Below, in pieces: positions 8,214 through 16,964 of a stretch of 64,000 nucleotides of DNA (the stretch's first letter is position 1; each line of letters opens with the position of its first letter). Where the stretch lies: contig CAYOBN010000019.1 of NCBI GenBank assembly GCA_964402175.1, positions 9,679 through 73,678 on the forward strand, written 5' to 3'. The stretch is from JAWKUK01 sp964402175. Its GTDB lineage: Bacteria > Planctomycetota > UBA1135 > GCA-002686595. Made by a program: the position numbers and the translations under genes. The notes below the pieces were generated by a model. That model made no database searches. It was not told the DNA's origin and was given only the letters and a program-made list of their open reading frames with translations.

Positions 8214-9083
8214 ATGACCGCCCCCCCCACCGCCGCCCGCTGGCTGCCCCAGGGCGCCTTCCAGGACCAGGTCGTCGTCATCACCGGGGGCGGAACGGGC
8301 CTCGGGCTGGAGCTGTCCCGGGGTTTTGCGGCCCTCGGCGCGACAGTCGTGATCGCCTCGCGCTCCCCCGAGCACCACACGGAGTTCCTGGACGAAGCGC
8401 GCAGCGCGAGGTGGCGCGCCGAGGCGGAGCGCCTCGACGTGCGCGACGAGCCCTCGGTGCGGGCGTTCTTCGACGCGCTCCACGCGCGCCACGGGCGGCT
8501 GGACGTGCTCGTCAACAACGCGGCGGGCAACTTCGTGTGCCCCGCAGAGCGGATGAGCGCCAATGCGTGGCGCGCCGTCCTCGGGATCGTGCTCGACGGG
8601 ACGTTCTATTGCTCGAAACACGCGGGCCGCATCATGCGCCGCCAGGGCTCGGGCGCGCTGCTCAACATCATCGCCACGTACGCCTGGACCGGCATGGCGG
8701 GAGTCGCGCACAGCGCGAGCGCCAAAGCGGGCGTGCTCGCGCTGTCGAAGACCCTCGCGGTCGAATGGGCGGGGCACGGGATCCGCGTGAACACCCTCGC
8801 GCCGGGCCCGTTCCGCTCGGACGGCGCCAAACAGAACCTCTGGCCGAGCGACGCGGTCGAAGAACGGATCCGCGCCAGCGTGCCGATGCAGCGCTTCGCC
8901 GAGCGCGACGAGGTCGCGGCGCAAGGGCTGTGGCTCTGCAGCGACGCGTGCCGCTACGTCACCGGCGCGAACATTACGATCGACGGGGGGCTGTCCCTCG
9001 GCGCCGGACGCATGTGGGAGCCCGGCGAGCGTCGCGCGCGGCCCACGACCAGCGCCCCCACCGACGAAGATCCTCTCGCATGA
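8214..9083 (+). CDS. SDR oxidoreductase, 2,4-dienoyl-CoA reductase-like
   Basis: This is a short-chain dehydrogenase/reductase of 289 residues with a Rossmann motif VITGGGTGLGLELSRGFA (about residues 22-39) and VNNAAGNFVCPAE. The usual YxxxK is replaced by Ser167-xxx-Lys171 with a Tyr at 156. This Tyr/Ser/Lys spacing is that of mitochondrial/peroxisomal 2,4-dienoyl-CoA reductases, which reduce 2,4-dienoyl-CoA with NADPH during oxidation of unsaturated fatty acids. The C-terminus has LCSDACRYVTGANITIDGG, the normal SDR end, then a basic disordered tail. Its stop overlaps the murQ start (ATGA), so the two are co-translated. It shares a 69-bp divergent promoter region with the aldehyde dehydrogenase. 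Confidence 0.85.
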   Translation: MTAPPTAARWLPQGAFQDQVVVITGGGTGLGLELSRGFAALGATVVIASRSPEHHTEFLDEARSARWRAEAERLDVRDEPSVRAFFDALHARHGRLDVLVNNAAGNFVCPAERMSANAWRAVLGIVLDGTFYCSKHAGRIMRRQGSGALLNIIATYAWTGMAGVAHSASAKAGVLALSKTLAVEWAGHGIRVNTLAPGPFRSDGAKQNLWPSDAVEERIRASVPMQRFAERDEVAAQGLWLCSDACRYVTGANITIDGGLSLGAGRMWEPGERRARPTTSAPTDEDPLA

Positions 9084-9997
9084 AACCGAACGTCCCCGAC
9101 CGTGGGCACCTCGCGACCGAGGGCCTGAACCCAGCGAGCGCGGCCCTCGACACGCTGAGCGCGCTCGACGCCGTCGACCTCTTCCGTCGCGAGGACCAGA
9201 AGGCCCTCGACGCGCTCGCGGGCGCGCGCGAGGACCTGGCGCGGCTCGTGGAGCTCGCGCGCGGGCGGGTCACCTGCGGTGGGCGGCTCATCTATGTCGG
9301 CGCGGGCACCAGCGGTCGCCTCGGGGTGCTCGATGCATCCGAGTGTCCGCCGACGTTCGGTGTGCCGAAGTCCCTCGTCGTCGGCATCATCGCGGGCGGA
9401 GAGGTCGCGCTCACCAATGCGGTGGAGGGCGCCGAAGACAGCGCGGCGCAAGGCGCCGCCGACGTCGCCGCGCGCGACGTCGAGCGCCGCGACCTGGTCG
9501 TCGGGATCACCGCCGGTGGGACGACGCCGTACGTGCACGGGGCGCTCGCCGAAGCCCGCCGCGTCGGCGCTGCGACGGGTTTCATCGCGTGTGTGCCGCG
9601 CGAACAGGTGCCGGACGACTACGACGTCTCGGTGCGCTTGCTCGTCGGCCCAGAGGTCCTGCAGGGCTCCACGCGGCTCAAAGCCGGCACGGCGACCAAG
9701 CTGGCGCTGAACACGCTCTCGACCCTCGTGATGGTCGCGCTCGGCAAGGTGCACGGCAACCGGATGGTCGACGTCGATACGAAAGCCAACGTGAAGCTCG
9801 TCGATCGCGGCGCGCGGCTCGTCCAAGAGCTCGGCGGTGTCGACCGCCAGCGCGCGCTCGCGCTGCTCGACGCCGCGGATGGCAAGGTCAAGGTCGCCGT
9901 CGTCATGGCGCACACGGGCGACGATGCGAGCGCTGCGCAGCAGCGCTTGGAACGCGCAGGCGGCGTCCTGCGGCGCGCGCTCGAGGAGGCCCACTGA
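9080..9997 (+). CDS. murQ: N-acetylmuramic acid 6-phosphate etherase
   Basis: MurQ cleaves the lactyl ether of MurNAc-6-phosphate to give GlcNAc-6-phosphate and lactate, a step in cytosolic peptidoglycan recycling. At 305 residues it matches the family length of about 300. The N-terminal ATEGLNPAS, the SIS-domain signature VGAGTSGRLGVLDASECPPT, GITAGGTTPYV, and GSTRLKAGTATKLALNTLST are all family hallmarks. The start ATG at 9080 overlaps the stop of the preceding SDR gene by four bases, and its own stop overlaps the next small gene in the same way. No PTS MurP transporter or MurK kinase is adjacent. Confidence 0.95.
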   Translation: MKPNVPDRGHLATEGLNPASAALDTLSALDAVDLFRREDQKALDALAGAREDLARLVELARGRVTCGGRLIYVGAGTSGRLGVLDASECPPTFGVPKSLVVGIIAGGEVALTNAVEGAEDSAAQGAADVAARDVERRDLVVGITAGGTTPYVHGALAEARRVGAATGFIACVPREQVPDDYDVSVRLLVGPEVLQGSTRLKAGTATKLALNTLSTLVMVALGKVHGNRMVDVDTKANVKLVDRGARLVQELGGVDRQRALALLDAADGKVKVAVVMAHTGDDASAAQQRLERAGGVLRRALEEAH

Positions 9998-10143
9998 TGG
10001 CGCTGCGCGAGCTCTTGATCGGCACCGTCGTCGCGCTGGGGATCGTCGCGTTCTACACCTGGGCGCTCGAGATGCACCGCACGCTGCGTGAGGTCCTGGT
10101 CGAGCTGAAGCGGATCCGCGACGAGCTCTCGCGCCGTCCGTGA
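9997..10143 (+). CDS. 48-residue single-pass membrane peptide coupled to murQ
   Basis: This small ORF begins with an ATG that overlaps the murQ TGA (ATGA arrangement), which argues that it is translated. The product has an N-terminal hydrophobic segment (ELLIGTVVALGIVAFYTWAL, about residues 5-24) followed by a basic amphipathic helix (RTLREVLVELKRIRDELSRR). I do not recognise a family. It could anchor or tune a partner at the membrane. The next gene is convergent, with only 17 bp between stops. Confidence 0.6.
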   Translation: MALRELLIGTVVALGIVAFYTWALEMHRTLREVLVELKRIRDELSRRP

Positions 10144-10160
10144 CCGCCGACGGGGCGACC

Positions 10161-12344
10161 TCAGCGGCCCTGGAGCGTGACCCAGATCCAAGTGCTCACT
10201 CGGTCCGGCGTCACATCCAGGCGCCGAGCGAGCTCCGCTGCCATGGCGTCGCGCTCGCGCCCGACAGCGCCGGTCACATCTTGCATCAGCTCCTTGATGG
10301 AGCGGAAGGAGAGCGGCTCTCGGCTGACGATGTTCGCCACTGAGAACCACAGCCCCTCTGTCGCGCCGCGCTCCAAGACGTGGCTGAGCAGCCCCGACGG
10401 GACCTCGATCCCGAGCACCTCCTGGAGGAGGACCTGCAGTCGTGTGAGGTGTACCGGCTTGGGTGTACGCGCGACCACGGACCGGATGCCCTCCCGGAGC
10501 GCGTCCAAGTCGAAGCGTGCAGAGACATCCTCGAGGAGCGCGAACTCTCCCCGCCCGATCCGCGCGACGTGCCCCGTGCGCTCGAGGTATTTGAGGTGGT
10601 TGAACATCGCGGGCTCCGAGATCAACGGCCAACGTTGCACGAGATCGGCGCGCCGCACGGGCGTACGCGTGGCGCGCATGTAGCTCAAGATCTCGTCGGC
10701 CACACGTTTGCCATTCTCCAAGTCCTCGAACGACACGGTGTCCACCCTCGACCGACCGACGAACGAGAGCCCGCGCCTCTCGCCGTGGTCGCGCACGATG
10801 TGGCGAACGGCGTAGTAGTCGAAGCGCTCATCGATCTCGAGCGTCGGGTAGAGGAACGTCAGATTCCGCGCGACGTGACCGGACGCTTTCAGCGCCAGGT
10901 GCACCTGATCCAGGACGTGATCGATCGCCTCGTCGTCGAGCGCGAGCCGTGCCACGTGCCTGAAACGGCCGCGACCGGCCAGATAGACCCAGCGATTGTG
11001 CTCGACGTAACGGCCGAACTGGGTCGAGCTGATCGGCGTCCGCACCGTGCCGCTGGAGTTCACCGCAGCGATGATCTCGTCCACCGAGAGCGAACCGAGC
11101 TGCTCGTAGAGCACTCGAGCGACCGCGACTTTGGGCTGGAGCGCACGGGGGAACAGTCCGCCGTCGACGGGCTCGAGATCGCCGCGCTCGATGAACCGAT
11201 CGACGTACGCCTCTGCCTCTGCGACATCCAGGTCCATCACCTGGGTGATGTGGAAGACATGTTCGAGCTTGTGGACGGGACCGATCGAGCAGGCGTGAAC
11301 GTCGGCGAACTGGTGGATGTCGAGGTAACGCTCGCCGGGCTCCCGCAGGGACTCGATCACCGTCTTCAACGGCTGATTGCACAGCAAGGACAAGGCGATG
11401 TAGAAGGCGTCCTGCCCGCCGAGAACCCCCGCGAGGCGCGGCAGCGCGGTGTAGAGATCTCGACCGCGCATCGCGCTCAGTTCATCCCAGGTCCGCTCGG
11501 GGTGTGCGCGCAGGTAATGGACGATCAGAGCTGTGGCGGATTGGAAGATCTGCGAGATCCGCTGTCGCGAGACCGACAGCTCCTCGGCGATCACGGTCTG
11601 CGTTCGCGCCGGCTGCCCGATGCCGAGCACCCCAGCGACGATGCGCTGCAGGTTCTCCGGGAGGCGCTCGACGTAGGCGATGAGGTCCTCTGCGAGACAC
11701 TGATCCAGCACATCGACGGGCCAGCGCGGTCCCTCGATGCGCACGACGCGCGCAACCTCGCCCGGCGCGAGCTCGCGCTCGCCCAGCAGCTCCTGGGCCG
11801 CCTGCTCTGCGGCCCAGCGCAGGTCGCAGAGCGCCTCGTAGCGCTTGGGCCCGATCCCAGCCAGCAACTGCAAACGCCTGGGATCGAGCTCGACCAGGTG
11901 CAGGAGGCGCAGCGGCTGCGCGGAGCGCTCTACCAGCGCGACGAGCTCACGCGCGACCCTGGGCTCCAGGTGGCCCGCGTGGAGGGCGTAGCGCGCGAGC
12001 TTCTCACGGCGGATCTTCTCGAGGGGCGAGCTGGCCTCCGGGGCACCGACGATGACTTGCTCGGCGAAGCTCACGGCGCCGCCCGAGCCCTCGGTGAGTC
12101 CACGGAGTCGTTCGGTCAGGTCCTGCTGCAGCGCGCGAAAGCGCGCCAGGAACGTCGCTCCGACCGCGGGGATCTCGGAGAACTGCTGCTCGCTGACCTG
12201 CAGCACCTGACGCAGCGTCATGTTCCGCGGAAGGATGTGTGTCAGCTTCCGCAGCACAGAGACGTGGGACCCCGCGATACCAGGCACATCGCACGCTCGT
12301 TGCGCCAGGAACTGAGCGACTGCATTGTCCGTCACCTCCGCCAT
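10161..12344 (-). CDS. Large regulator with RpoA-CTD-like HhH modules and a sigma-70 region-4-like HTH
   Basis: The protein has 727 residues and is soluble, starting at ATG 12344. Residues 41-75 (MTLRQVLQVSEQQFSEIPAVG) look like the helix-hairpin-helix of the RNA polymerase alpha C-terminal domain, and residues 150-175 (LQLLAGIGPKRYEALCDL) carry a second HhH. Residues 221-280 closely resemble sigma-70 region 4, with TVIAEELSVSRQRISQIF as recognition helix. The remaining 440 residues are helical, with at least one winged-helix-like segment (VRRADLVQRWPLISEPAMFNHL). I know of no assigned function. DNA binding and contact with polymerase are inferences from the modules. It starts only 7 bp after the stop of the PSCyt/PSD1 gene, suggesting co-transcription, and converges with the murQ cluster. 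Confidence 0.8.
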   Translation of the reverse strand: MAEVTDNAVAQFLAQRACDVPGIAGSHVSVLRKLTHILPRNMTLRQVLQVSEQQFSEIPAVGATFLARFRALQQDLTERLRGLTEGSGGAVSFAEQVIVGAPEASSPLEKIRREKLARYALHAGHLEPRVARELVALVERSAQPLRLLHLVELDPRRLQLLAGIGPKRYEALCDLRWAAEQAAQELLGERELAPGEVARVVRIEGPRWPVDVLDQCLAEDLIAYVERLPENLQRIVAGVLGIGQPARTQTVIAEELSVSRQRISQIFQSATALIVHYLRAHPERTWDELSAMRGRDLYTALPRLAGVLGGQDAFYIALSLLCNQPLKTVIESLREPGERYLDIHQFADVHACSIGPVHKLEHVFHITQVMDLDVAEAEAYVDRFIERGDLEPVDGGLFPRALQPKVAVARVLYEQLGSLSVDEIIAAVNSSGTVRTPISSTQFGRYVEHNRWVYLAGRGRFRHVARLALDDEAIDHVLDQVHLALKASGHVARNLTFLYPTLEIDERFDYYAVRHIVRDHGERRGLSFVGRSRVDTVSFEDLENGKRVADEILSYMRATRTPVRRADLVQRWPLISEPAMFNHLKYLERTGHVARIGRGEFALLEDVSARFDLDALREGIRSVVARTPKPVHLTRLQVLLQEVLGIEVPSGLLSHVLERGATEGLWFSVANIVSREPLSFRSIKELMQDVTGAVGRERDAMAAELARRLDVTPDRVSTWIWVTLQGR

Positions 12345-12351
12345 CGATGCG

Positions 12352-15300
12352 TTACTCCACGAAGACGAGCTCGTTCGAGGCCAGCACGGTGAGGCAAACG
12401 CGCTCGAAGGCGCGCGACGACGCCTGGGCGCGGTCGCCTTTGTCTCCGGCGGCGGCCGAGACCGGCGCAGCGTCGCTGGAGGCGCGCGCGAGCGCGCTGT
12501 CGACGAACTCGCGGAGCGTCGCCAGCTCCTCCGGCGCTGCAGCGCGGCCGTAAGCGAGGGCGTAGAGCCGCTGGAGCCGCGCAGTGAGGTCGTCGCCGAC
12601 CTCACTCGCGATCCGCGCGGCCAGCGCCTTCGCGCTCTCGAGCGCGAGCGGTGAGTTCATGAGGAACAGCGCCTGCGTCGCGACCGTGGTCGACGAGCGC
12701 TGCTCGATGTGCACGCTCGGATCGCCGTAATCGAAGACCCCGAAGAACGGGTACATCGCGTTGCGGATGATCGGCAAATACACCGAGCGCCGCGGCGCGT
12801 CGTAGTTCGCGCCGTCAGCGCTCTGGTCGTTCGTGACGTAGCCGCGGTTCTCGGTGGAGAGCAGGGTCCCGCCCATCGTCGTTTCGAGGCGTCCCGCGAC
12901 CGCCAAGAGCGTGTCGCGGATGGCCTCGGCTTCGAGGCGCCTGCGGTTCTGGCGCCAGAGCAGCGTGTTGTTCGGATCGCGCTGCGCGGCGACGGGGTCG
13001 TGGCGGACCGACTGCTGCCAGGTCTCGCTGCTGAGGATCCAGCGGTGGAGCGCCTTCAGCGACCACCCCGACTCGACGAAGCGCGCCGTGAGCCAGTCGA
13101 GCAGCTCGGGGTGGGAAGGCGTCGCGCCGCGGGCGCCGAAGTTCGACGGCGACGCGACGAGGCCCACGCCGAAGTGCTGCTGCCAGACGCGGTTCACCAT
13201 GACCCGCGCGGTGAGCGGATGCTCCGGCGAGGTGAGCCACTCGGCCAGCGCCAAGCGCCCCGAGCGATCGGCCGGCAGCGTCTCCCACGGCACGACGTGG
13301 TCGAGCACCGAGAGGAACCCGCGCGGCACGGGGTCCCCTTCGAGCTTCAGGTGGCTGCCGCGCACGTGGACCGGCACCTCGACAGGGGTCGCTTCGTCGA
13401 TCGCCGCCATCGTGAACTCGGGCGCCCGCGGCGCGCGCGCATCGAGGGCGGCGAGTGCAGCGTCGAGAGCGGCGATGCGCTCGCGCGCAGCGCTCGGGAA
13501 GGCCGCTGCACCGAGCGCACCCGCCAGGGTGGCGGGGGCCGTAGGGCCGTCGAGCAGAGCGAGCACACGCGCGGTGTCGCCGCTCGCGCGCGCGGCCTTC
13601 TGGGTGGCTTCGTCGAAGCCTGCGACGACGCCCTGCACGGCGAGCGCCGCCGCTTGGAAGCGCGCGGCGAGCTCATCGAGCGCAGCGGGCGCCGCGCCAT
13701 GGGCCAGCGCGCGGAACGGCGCGGGACCGAGGTCCTCACCCTCGGCGAGACGCCGCGCGAGCTCGGCGGCGACGGCGTCCCAACGCTCGGGCACCTCGGC
13801 CGCGTACGCCTCCCACACAGCGAAGAGCCGGTCGCCCTTCGCAGCGCGCCACGCGAGCTCGTCGGCGAAGGCGCGGACGAGCTCCGGAGCGAGCTCCGTC
13901 GCGCCGTCGACGAGGGGCCAACCGCGCACGTCGTCGGGGACCAGGGCCAGGACGTCGAGGTGCGGCACCGGCCCCGTGCGCTCGATGCGCAGCACGTGGG
14001 AACCCGCAGTGAGCTCGAGCCCGGTGACCTCGCGCCACGCGACGTCTGCCGGCTGGAACCCTCCAGTCGTCGCCGCAAACGCGTCGCCCTGCACGACTTC
14101 ACCATCGACGAGGAGGCGGAGGGGGCGCGCTTCACCGGCGGCGTAGCGGGCCCAGAGGGTGTACTTGCCCGCGCGCGGAGCGGTGACGTCCCACTCGGCG
14201 TGCTGCAGGCCCGCTTTGTGGGTATGCAACACCGTGCGGCGCGCGTCACCCCAGTGGTTGTCATCGATGCGCAGGTTGGTGCGCGGCGCAGATTCGGCTT
14301 CGATGAAGCTGGCGGTCGCGCGGGCGCGCTGGCCCGCGGCCAAGTACGCGCCGAAGCGCGCGGCGAGGTCCGTCCGTACCTGGGCCTCGGCCTGCGCGAC
14401 GGCTTCGGTGCGCGCGGCGACGGTTTGGCTGCGCTCGTTGTTCCAGGCTTCACGCGCCGCGCGCTCGCTGTCCGTCTCGAGCGCGCGCTCGCGCCAACGG
14501 CTGACGAAGCCGAGGTCCTCGAAGATCGACGTGCTGCGGAAGATGCCTGCGAGGGCGTAGTAATCGCGCGTCGGGATCGGGTCGAACTTGTGATCGTGGC
14601 AGCGCGCGCAGCCGATCGTCTGCCCCATGAAGACACGCCCGACCAGGTCGACCTGCTCGTCGACCGTGTCCATGCGCAGCTTCTCCTTGTCCTGCTCGGC
14701 GAGCATCTTCGGGCCGAGGGTCAAGAAACACGTCGCGGTGATACGGTCGAAGTGCGCCTCGCGATCGTCGGTCGGCGGCAGGAGGTCACCCGCGAGCTGC
14801 TCGCGCACGAACTCGTCGTACGGCTTGTCGGAGTTGAACGCACGGATGACGTAGTCGCGGTAGCGCCACGCATTGCCGAACGCGAGGTTCTCGTCGAGAC
14901 CGTTCGAGTCGGAGTAACGCGCGAGGTCGAGCCAGTGGCGGCCCCAACGTTCCCCGTAGTGCGGGGACGCGAGCAGGCGCTCGACGACCTTCTCGTAGGC
15001 ATCGGGGGCCGGGTCCGCGACGAACGCTTCGACCTCTTCGGGGCTGGGCGGCAGACCCGTCAGGTCGTAGCTCAAGCGGCGGATCAGCGTGCGCCGGTCT
15101 GCGCGGGGCGCGGGGCCGAGGTCGTGCTGGGCGAGCTGCGCGGCGACGAAGCGATCGAGCGGCTGCTCGCTCCAAGCGGCGAGCTCCTTGGGCGCGTCCG
15201 CCGGCAACTCCGGGGGCGCGGGGCCCGAGGTCGCGGCGTAGGCCCAGAACGTGCGCCAGGCTTCAACGTCGAGGACCGGCTTCGGCGCCGCGCTCGCGGC

Positions 15301-15672
15301 CCCGTCGCGGGGATCGGGCGCGCCGCGACGGATCCACTCCAGCAGCACCTCGAGGTCCGCGTCGGGCAGCTTGCCCGCGGGCGGCATCGCGACGAACTCG
15401 TCTTCGTAGCGGATCGCTTCCGCGACGAGGGAGCGCTCGAGGTCACCGGGGACGATGGCGGGCCCGGAGAGCCCGCCGACGCGCCACCCCGCAGCGGTCG
15501 ACAGGTCGAGCTCCCCCTTGACCTTGCCCGCGCCCGCGTCGTGACACGCGAGGCAGTGCTGGACGAGGACGGGGCGGACCTTCTTCTCGAAGAACTCGAG
15601 GTCCGCCTCGGAGACCTGGGGCAGCGCGGGGGGAAGGAACGGCATCATGACAAGGTACCACGCCCCCCCCAC
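12352..15672 (-). CDS. Secreted PSCyt1-PSCyt2-PSD1 (DUF1549/DUF1553) protein with haem motifs
   Basis: This large protein (1106 residues) is of a type highly expanded in Planctomycetota. I prefer the GTG at 15672, preceded by GAGGA 7 bp upstream and giving a short hydrophobic leader; ATGs at 15648 and 15645 are alternatives. PSCyt1 carries the haem motif CLACH near residue 40. PSCyt2/DUF1549 (about 170-390) contains LTGLPPSPEEV and a second CxxCH (CARCHDHKFDPI). A beta-rich insert (about 465-580, WARYAAGEARPLRLLVDGE) resembles a carbohydrate-binding module. DUF1553 (about 800-1100) has NRVWQQHFGVGLV. The usual DUF1501 partner is absent. Redox or polysaccharide-related work outside the cytoplasm is inferred from domain content; the reaction is unknown. 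Confidence 0.88.
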   Translation of the reverse strand: MGGAWYLVMMPFLPPALPQVSEADLEFFEKKVRPVLVQHCLACHDAGAGKVKGELDLSTAAGWRVGGLSGPAIVPGDLERSLVAEAIRYEDEFVAMPPAGKLPDADLEVLLEWIRRGAPDPRDGAASAAPKPVLDVEAWRTFWAYAATSGPAPPELPADAPKELAAWSEQPLDRFVAAQLAQHDLGPAPRADRRTLIRRLSYDLTGLPPSPEEVEAFVADPAPDAYEKVVERLLASPHYGERWGRHWLDLARYSDSNGLDENLAFGNAWRYRDYVIRAFNSDKPYDEFVREQLAGDLLPPTDDREAHFDRITATCFLTLGPKMLAEQDKEKLRMDTVDEQVDLVGRVFMGQTIGCARCHDHKFDPIPTRDYYALAGIFRSTSIFEDLGFVSRWRERALETDSERAAREAWNNERSQTVAARTEAVAQAEAQVRTDLAARFGAYLAAGQRARATASFIEAESAPRTNLRIDDNHWGDARRTVLHTHKAGLQHAEWDVTAPRAGKYTLWARYAAGEARPLRLLVDGEVVQGDAFAATTGGFQPADVAWREVTGLELTAGSHVLRIERTGPVPHLDVLALVPDDVRGWPLVDGATELAPELVRAFADELAWRAAKGDRLFAVWEAYAAEVPERWDAVAAELARRLAEGEDLGPAPFRALAHGAAPAALDELAARFQAAALAVQGVVAGFDEATQKAARASGDTARVLALLDGPTAPATLAGALGAAAFPSAARERIAALDAALAALDARAPRAPEFTMAAIDEATPVEVPVHVRGSHLKLEGDPVPRGFLSVLDHVVPWETLPADRSGRLALAEWLTSPEHPLTARVMVNRVWQQHFGVGLVASPSNFGARGATPSHPELLDWLTARFVESGWSLKALHRWILSSETWQQSVRHDPVAAQRDPNNTLLWRQNRRRLEAEAIRDTLLAVAGRLETTMGGTLLSTENRGYVTNDQSADGANYDAPRRSVYLPIIRNAMYPFFGVFDYGDPSVHIEQRSSTTVATQALFLMNSPLALESAKALAARIASEVGDDLTARLQRLYALAYGRAAAPEELATLREFVDSALARASSDAAPVSAAAGDKGDRAQASSRAFERVCLTVLASNELVFVE

Positions 15673-15681
15673 TGTCCGTCC

Positions 15682-16878
15682 TCACTGCCAACTCGGGGGC
15701 GCCGGGGCAGCCTCAGCGACCAGGGAGAGCAGGGCCATCGCGGTGCCGTAGGCCTCGCTGCGCTCGAACACCCGGTCGTTCCAGCCCCCGCTCGGCAAGC
15801 GGCTCTGGAAGAGACGGCCCAGGTACTTCACGCGCCACTCCTTGCGCTCCGCCTCCGGCAGCAGCGACAGGGCGAGCGCGGTGTGGTAGTGCGAGAAGTA
15901 GACGTAGTACGGCGCCACACCGTAGGGCGGGATATGGGTGCCGGTCTTCTGGCGCCGGACCTCGAGCTGGTCCCAGTGCTCGACGAAACACTGCACGCCG
16001 CTCAGCAGCCGCTGCGTGTCGCTGCGGCCCGCGAGGAACAACGCGACCTCGGCCGAGGTGATGCGGCCCATCGCGCCCGGCCGCCCGTCGCCGCGGCTGC
16101 CGCGGGTGTAGCCGTAGGAGAACTCGTCTTCACCGTCCGAGAGGCGCGTCGCTTCGAGCGCCGCGAGCGCGCGCGTCACGACCTCGGCGTCGACCTCGAA
16201 ACCCTGACGGCGCGCTTCGTAGAGCGCGAGCAGGGTCGGGCCGGTCATGAACGGCGAAGCTCCGTTGCCGGGTTTGTCGAAGCCGCGCGGGCGCGAGTAG
16301 TTCCAGCCGCCGCCCGGCCGGATCTCCGTCGCTTCGAGGGTGTCGATGAGCGATGGGATCCACTCGGCGACGGCCTCTGCGTGGGCCTCGGGCACGACCT
16401 CGTGCGCGCGGAGCTGCAAGAGGAACCAGAGCGCGTACGCGTGGGCCCAGCCGCGCACGTCGTACGTGGCGTTGAAGCCGGGGCGCAGGCCCTCTTTCGG
16501 CAGTTGCTCGAGGATGAACTCGAGGCCGCGCTGCACGGCGGCGCGCGCGGCGTCGTTCTCGCGATACCCCGGCGCCGCGACGAGCGCCCAGCCGACGATG
16601 GCCGTGCCGCCGACGCGATACCCGAGCGGGATCTGGGCTTCGGCCCCGCGGCCCGCGCGCTCGCGGTAGACCCCTTCGTACGGCCACTCGCGGCGCGCGG
16701 CCTCCGGCGCCTCGGGGTCCGTGTAGTCCTGCTGCAGCGTCAGGAGCAGCGCGACACAGCGCTCGACGACGGCCTTCTGGTCGAGGTCGGCGGGGGGCGG
16801 CGGCGGGGTCTTGCCGGCGACCCCGTCCTGGGGGCCGGCGAGGGCGAGGGCAGCGAGAGCGAAAGCGGCGATCGACAT
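15682..16878 (-). CDS. Secreted terpenoid-cyclase/prenyltransferase-fold protein
   Basis: A 398-residue protein with a signal peptide (SIAAFALAALALAGPQDG) followed by alpha/alpha-barrel repeats of the squalene-cyclase/prenyltransferase type. Visible repeat-like segments include GWALVAAPGYREN, GGWNYSRPRG and LPSGGWNDRVF. The DxDD motif of squalene-hopene cyclases is not present and the protein is exported, so it is unlikely to cyclise squalene. Such secreted members are common and uncharacterised in planctomycetes. It lies 9 bp upstream of the PSCyt/PSD1 gene on the same strand, so the two are probably one operon with the downstream HTH gene. It is divergent (86 bp) from the histidine kinase. 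Confidence 0.75.
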   Translation of the reverse strand: MSIAAFALAALALAGPQDGVAGKTPPPPPADLDQKAVVERCVALLLTLQQDYTDPEAPEAARREWPYEGVYRERAGRGAEAQIPLGYRVGGTAIVGWALVAAPGYRENDAARAAVQRGLEFILEQLPKEGLRPGFNATYDVRGWAHAYALWFLLQLRAHEVVPEAHAEAVAEWIPSLIDTLEATEIRPGGGWNYSRPRGFDKPGNGASPFMTGPTLLALYEARRQGFEVDAEVVTRALAALEATRLSDGEDEFSYGYTRGSRGDGRPGAMGRITSAEVALFLAGRSDTQRLLSGVQCFVEHWDQLEVRRQKTGTHIPPYGVAPYYVYFSHYHTALALSLLPEAERKEWRVKYLGRLFQSRLPSGGWNDRVFERSEAYGTAMALLSLVAEAAPAPPSWQ

Positions 16879-16964
16879 GCCCAGGAGGGTACCGTGCCCG
16901 CGTCGCGACCGAACAGGACGCGGCGCCCCCCCACACTCGCGCGCTCCGCGCGTATGCCCTCCCC

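Noticed and set aside
15682..16878. Squalene-hopene cyclase
   Set aside because: The fold repeats fit, but the catalytic DxDD is absent and there is a signal peptide.
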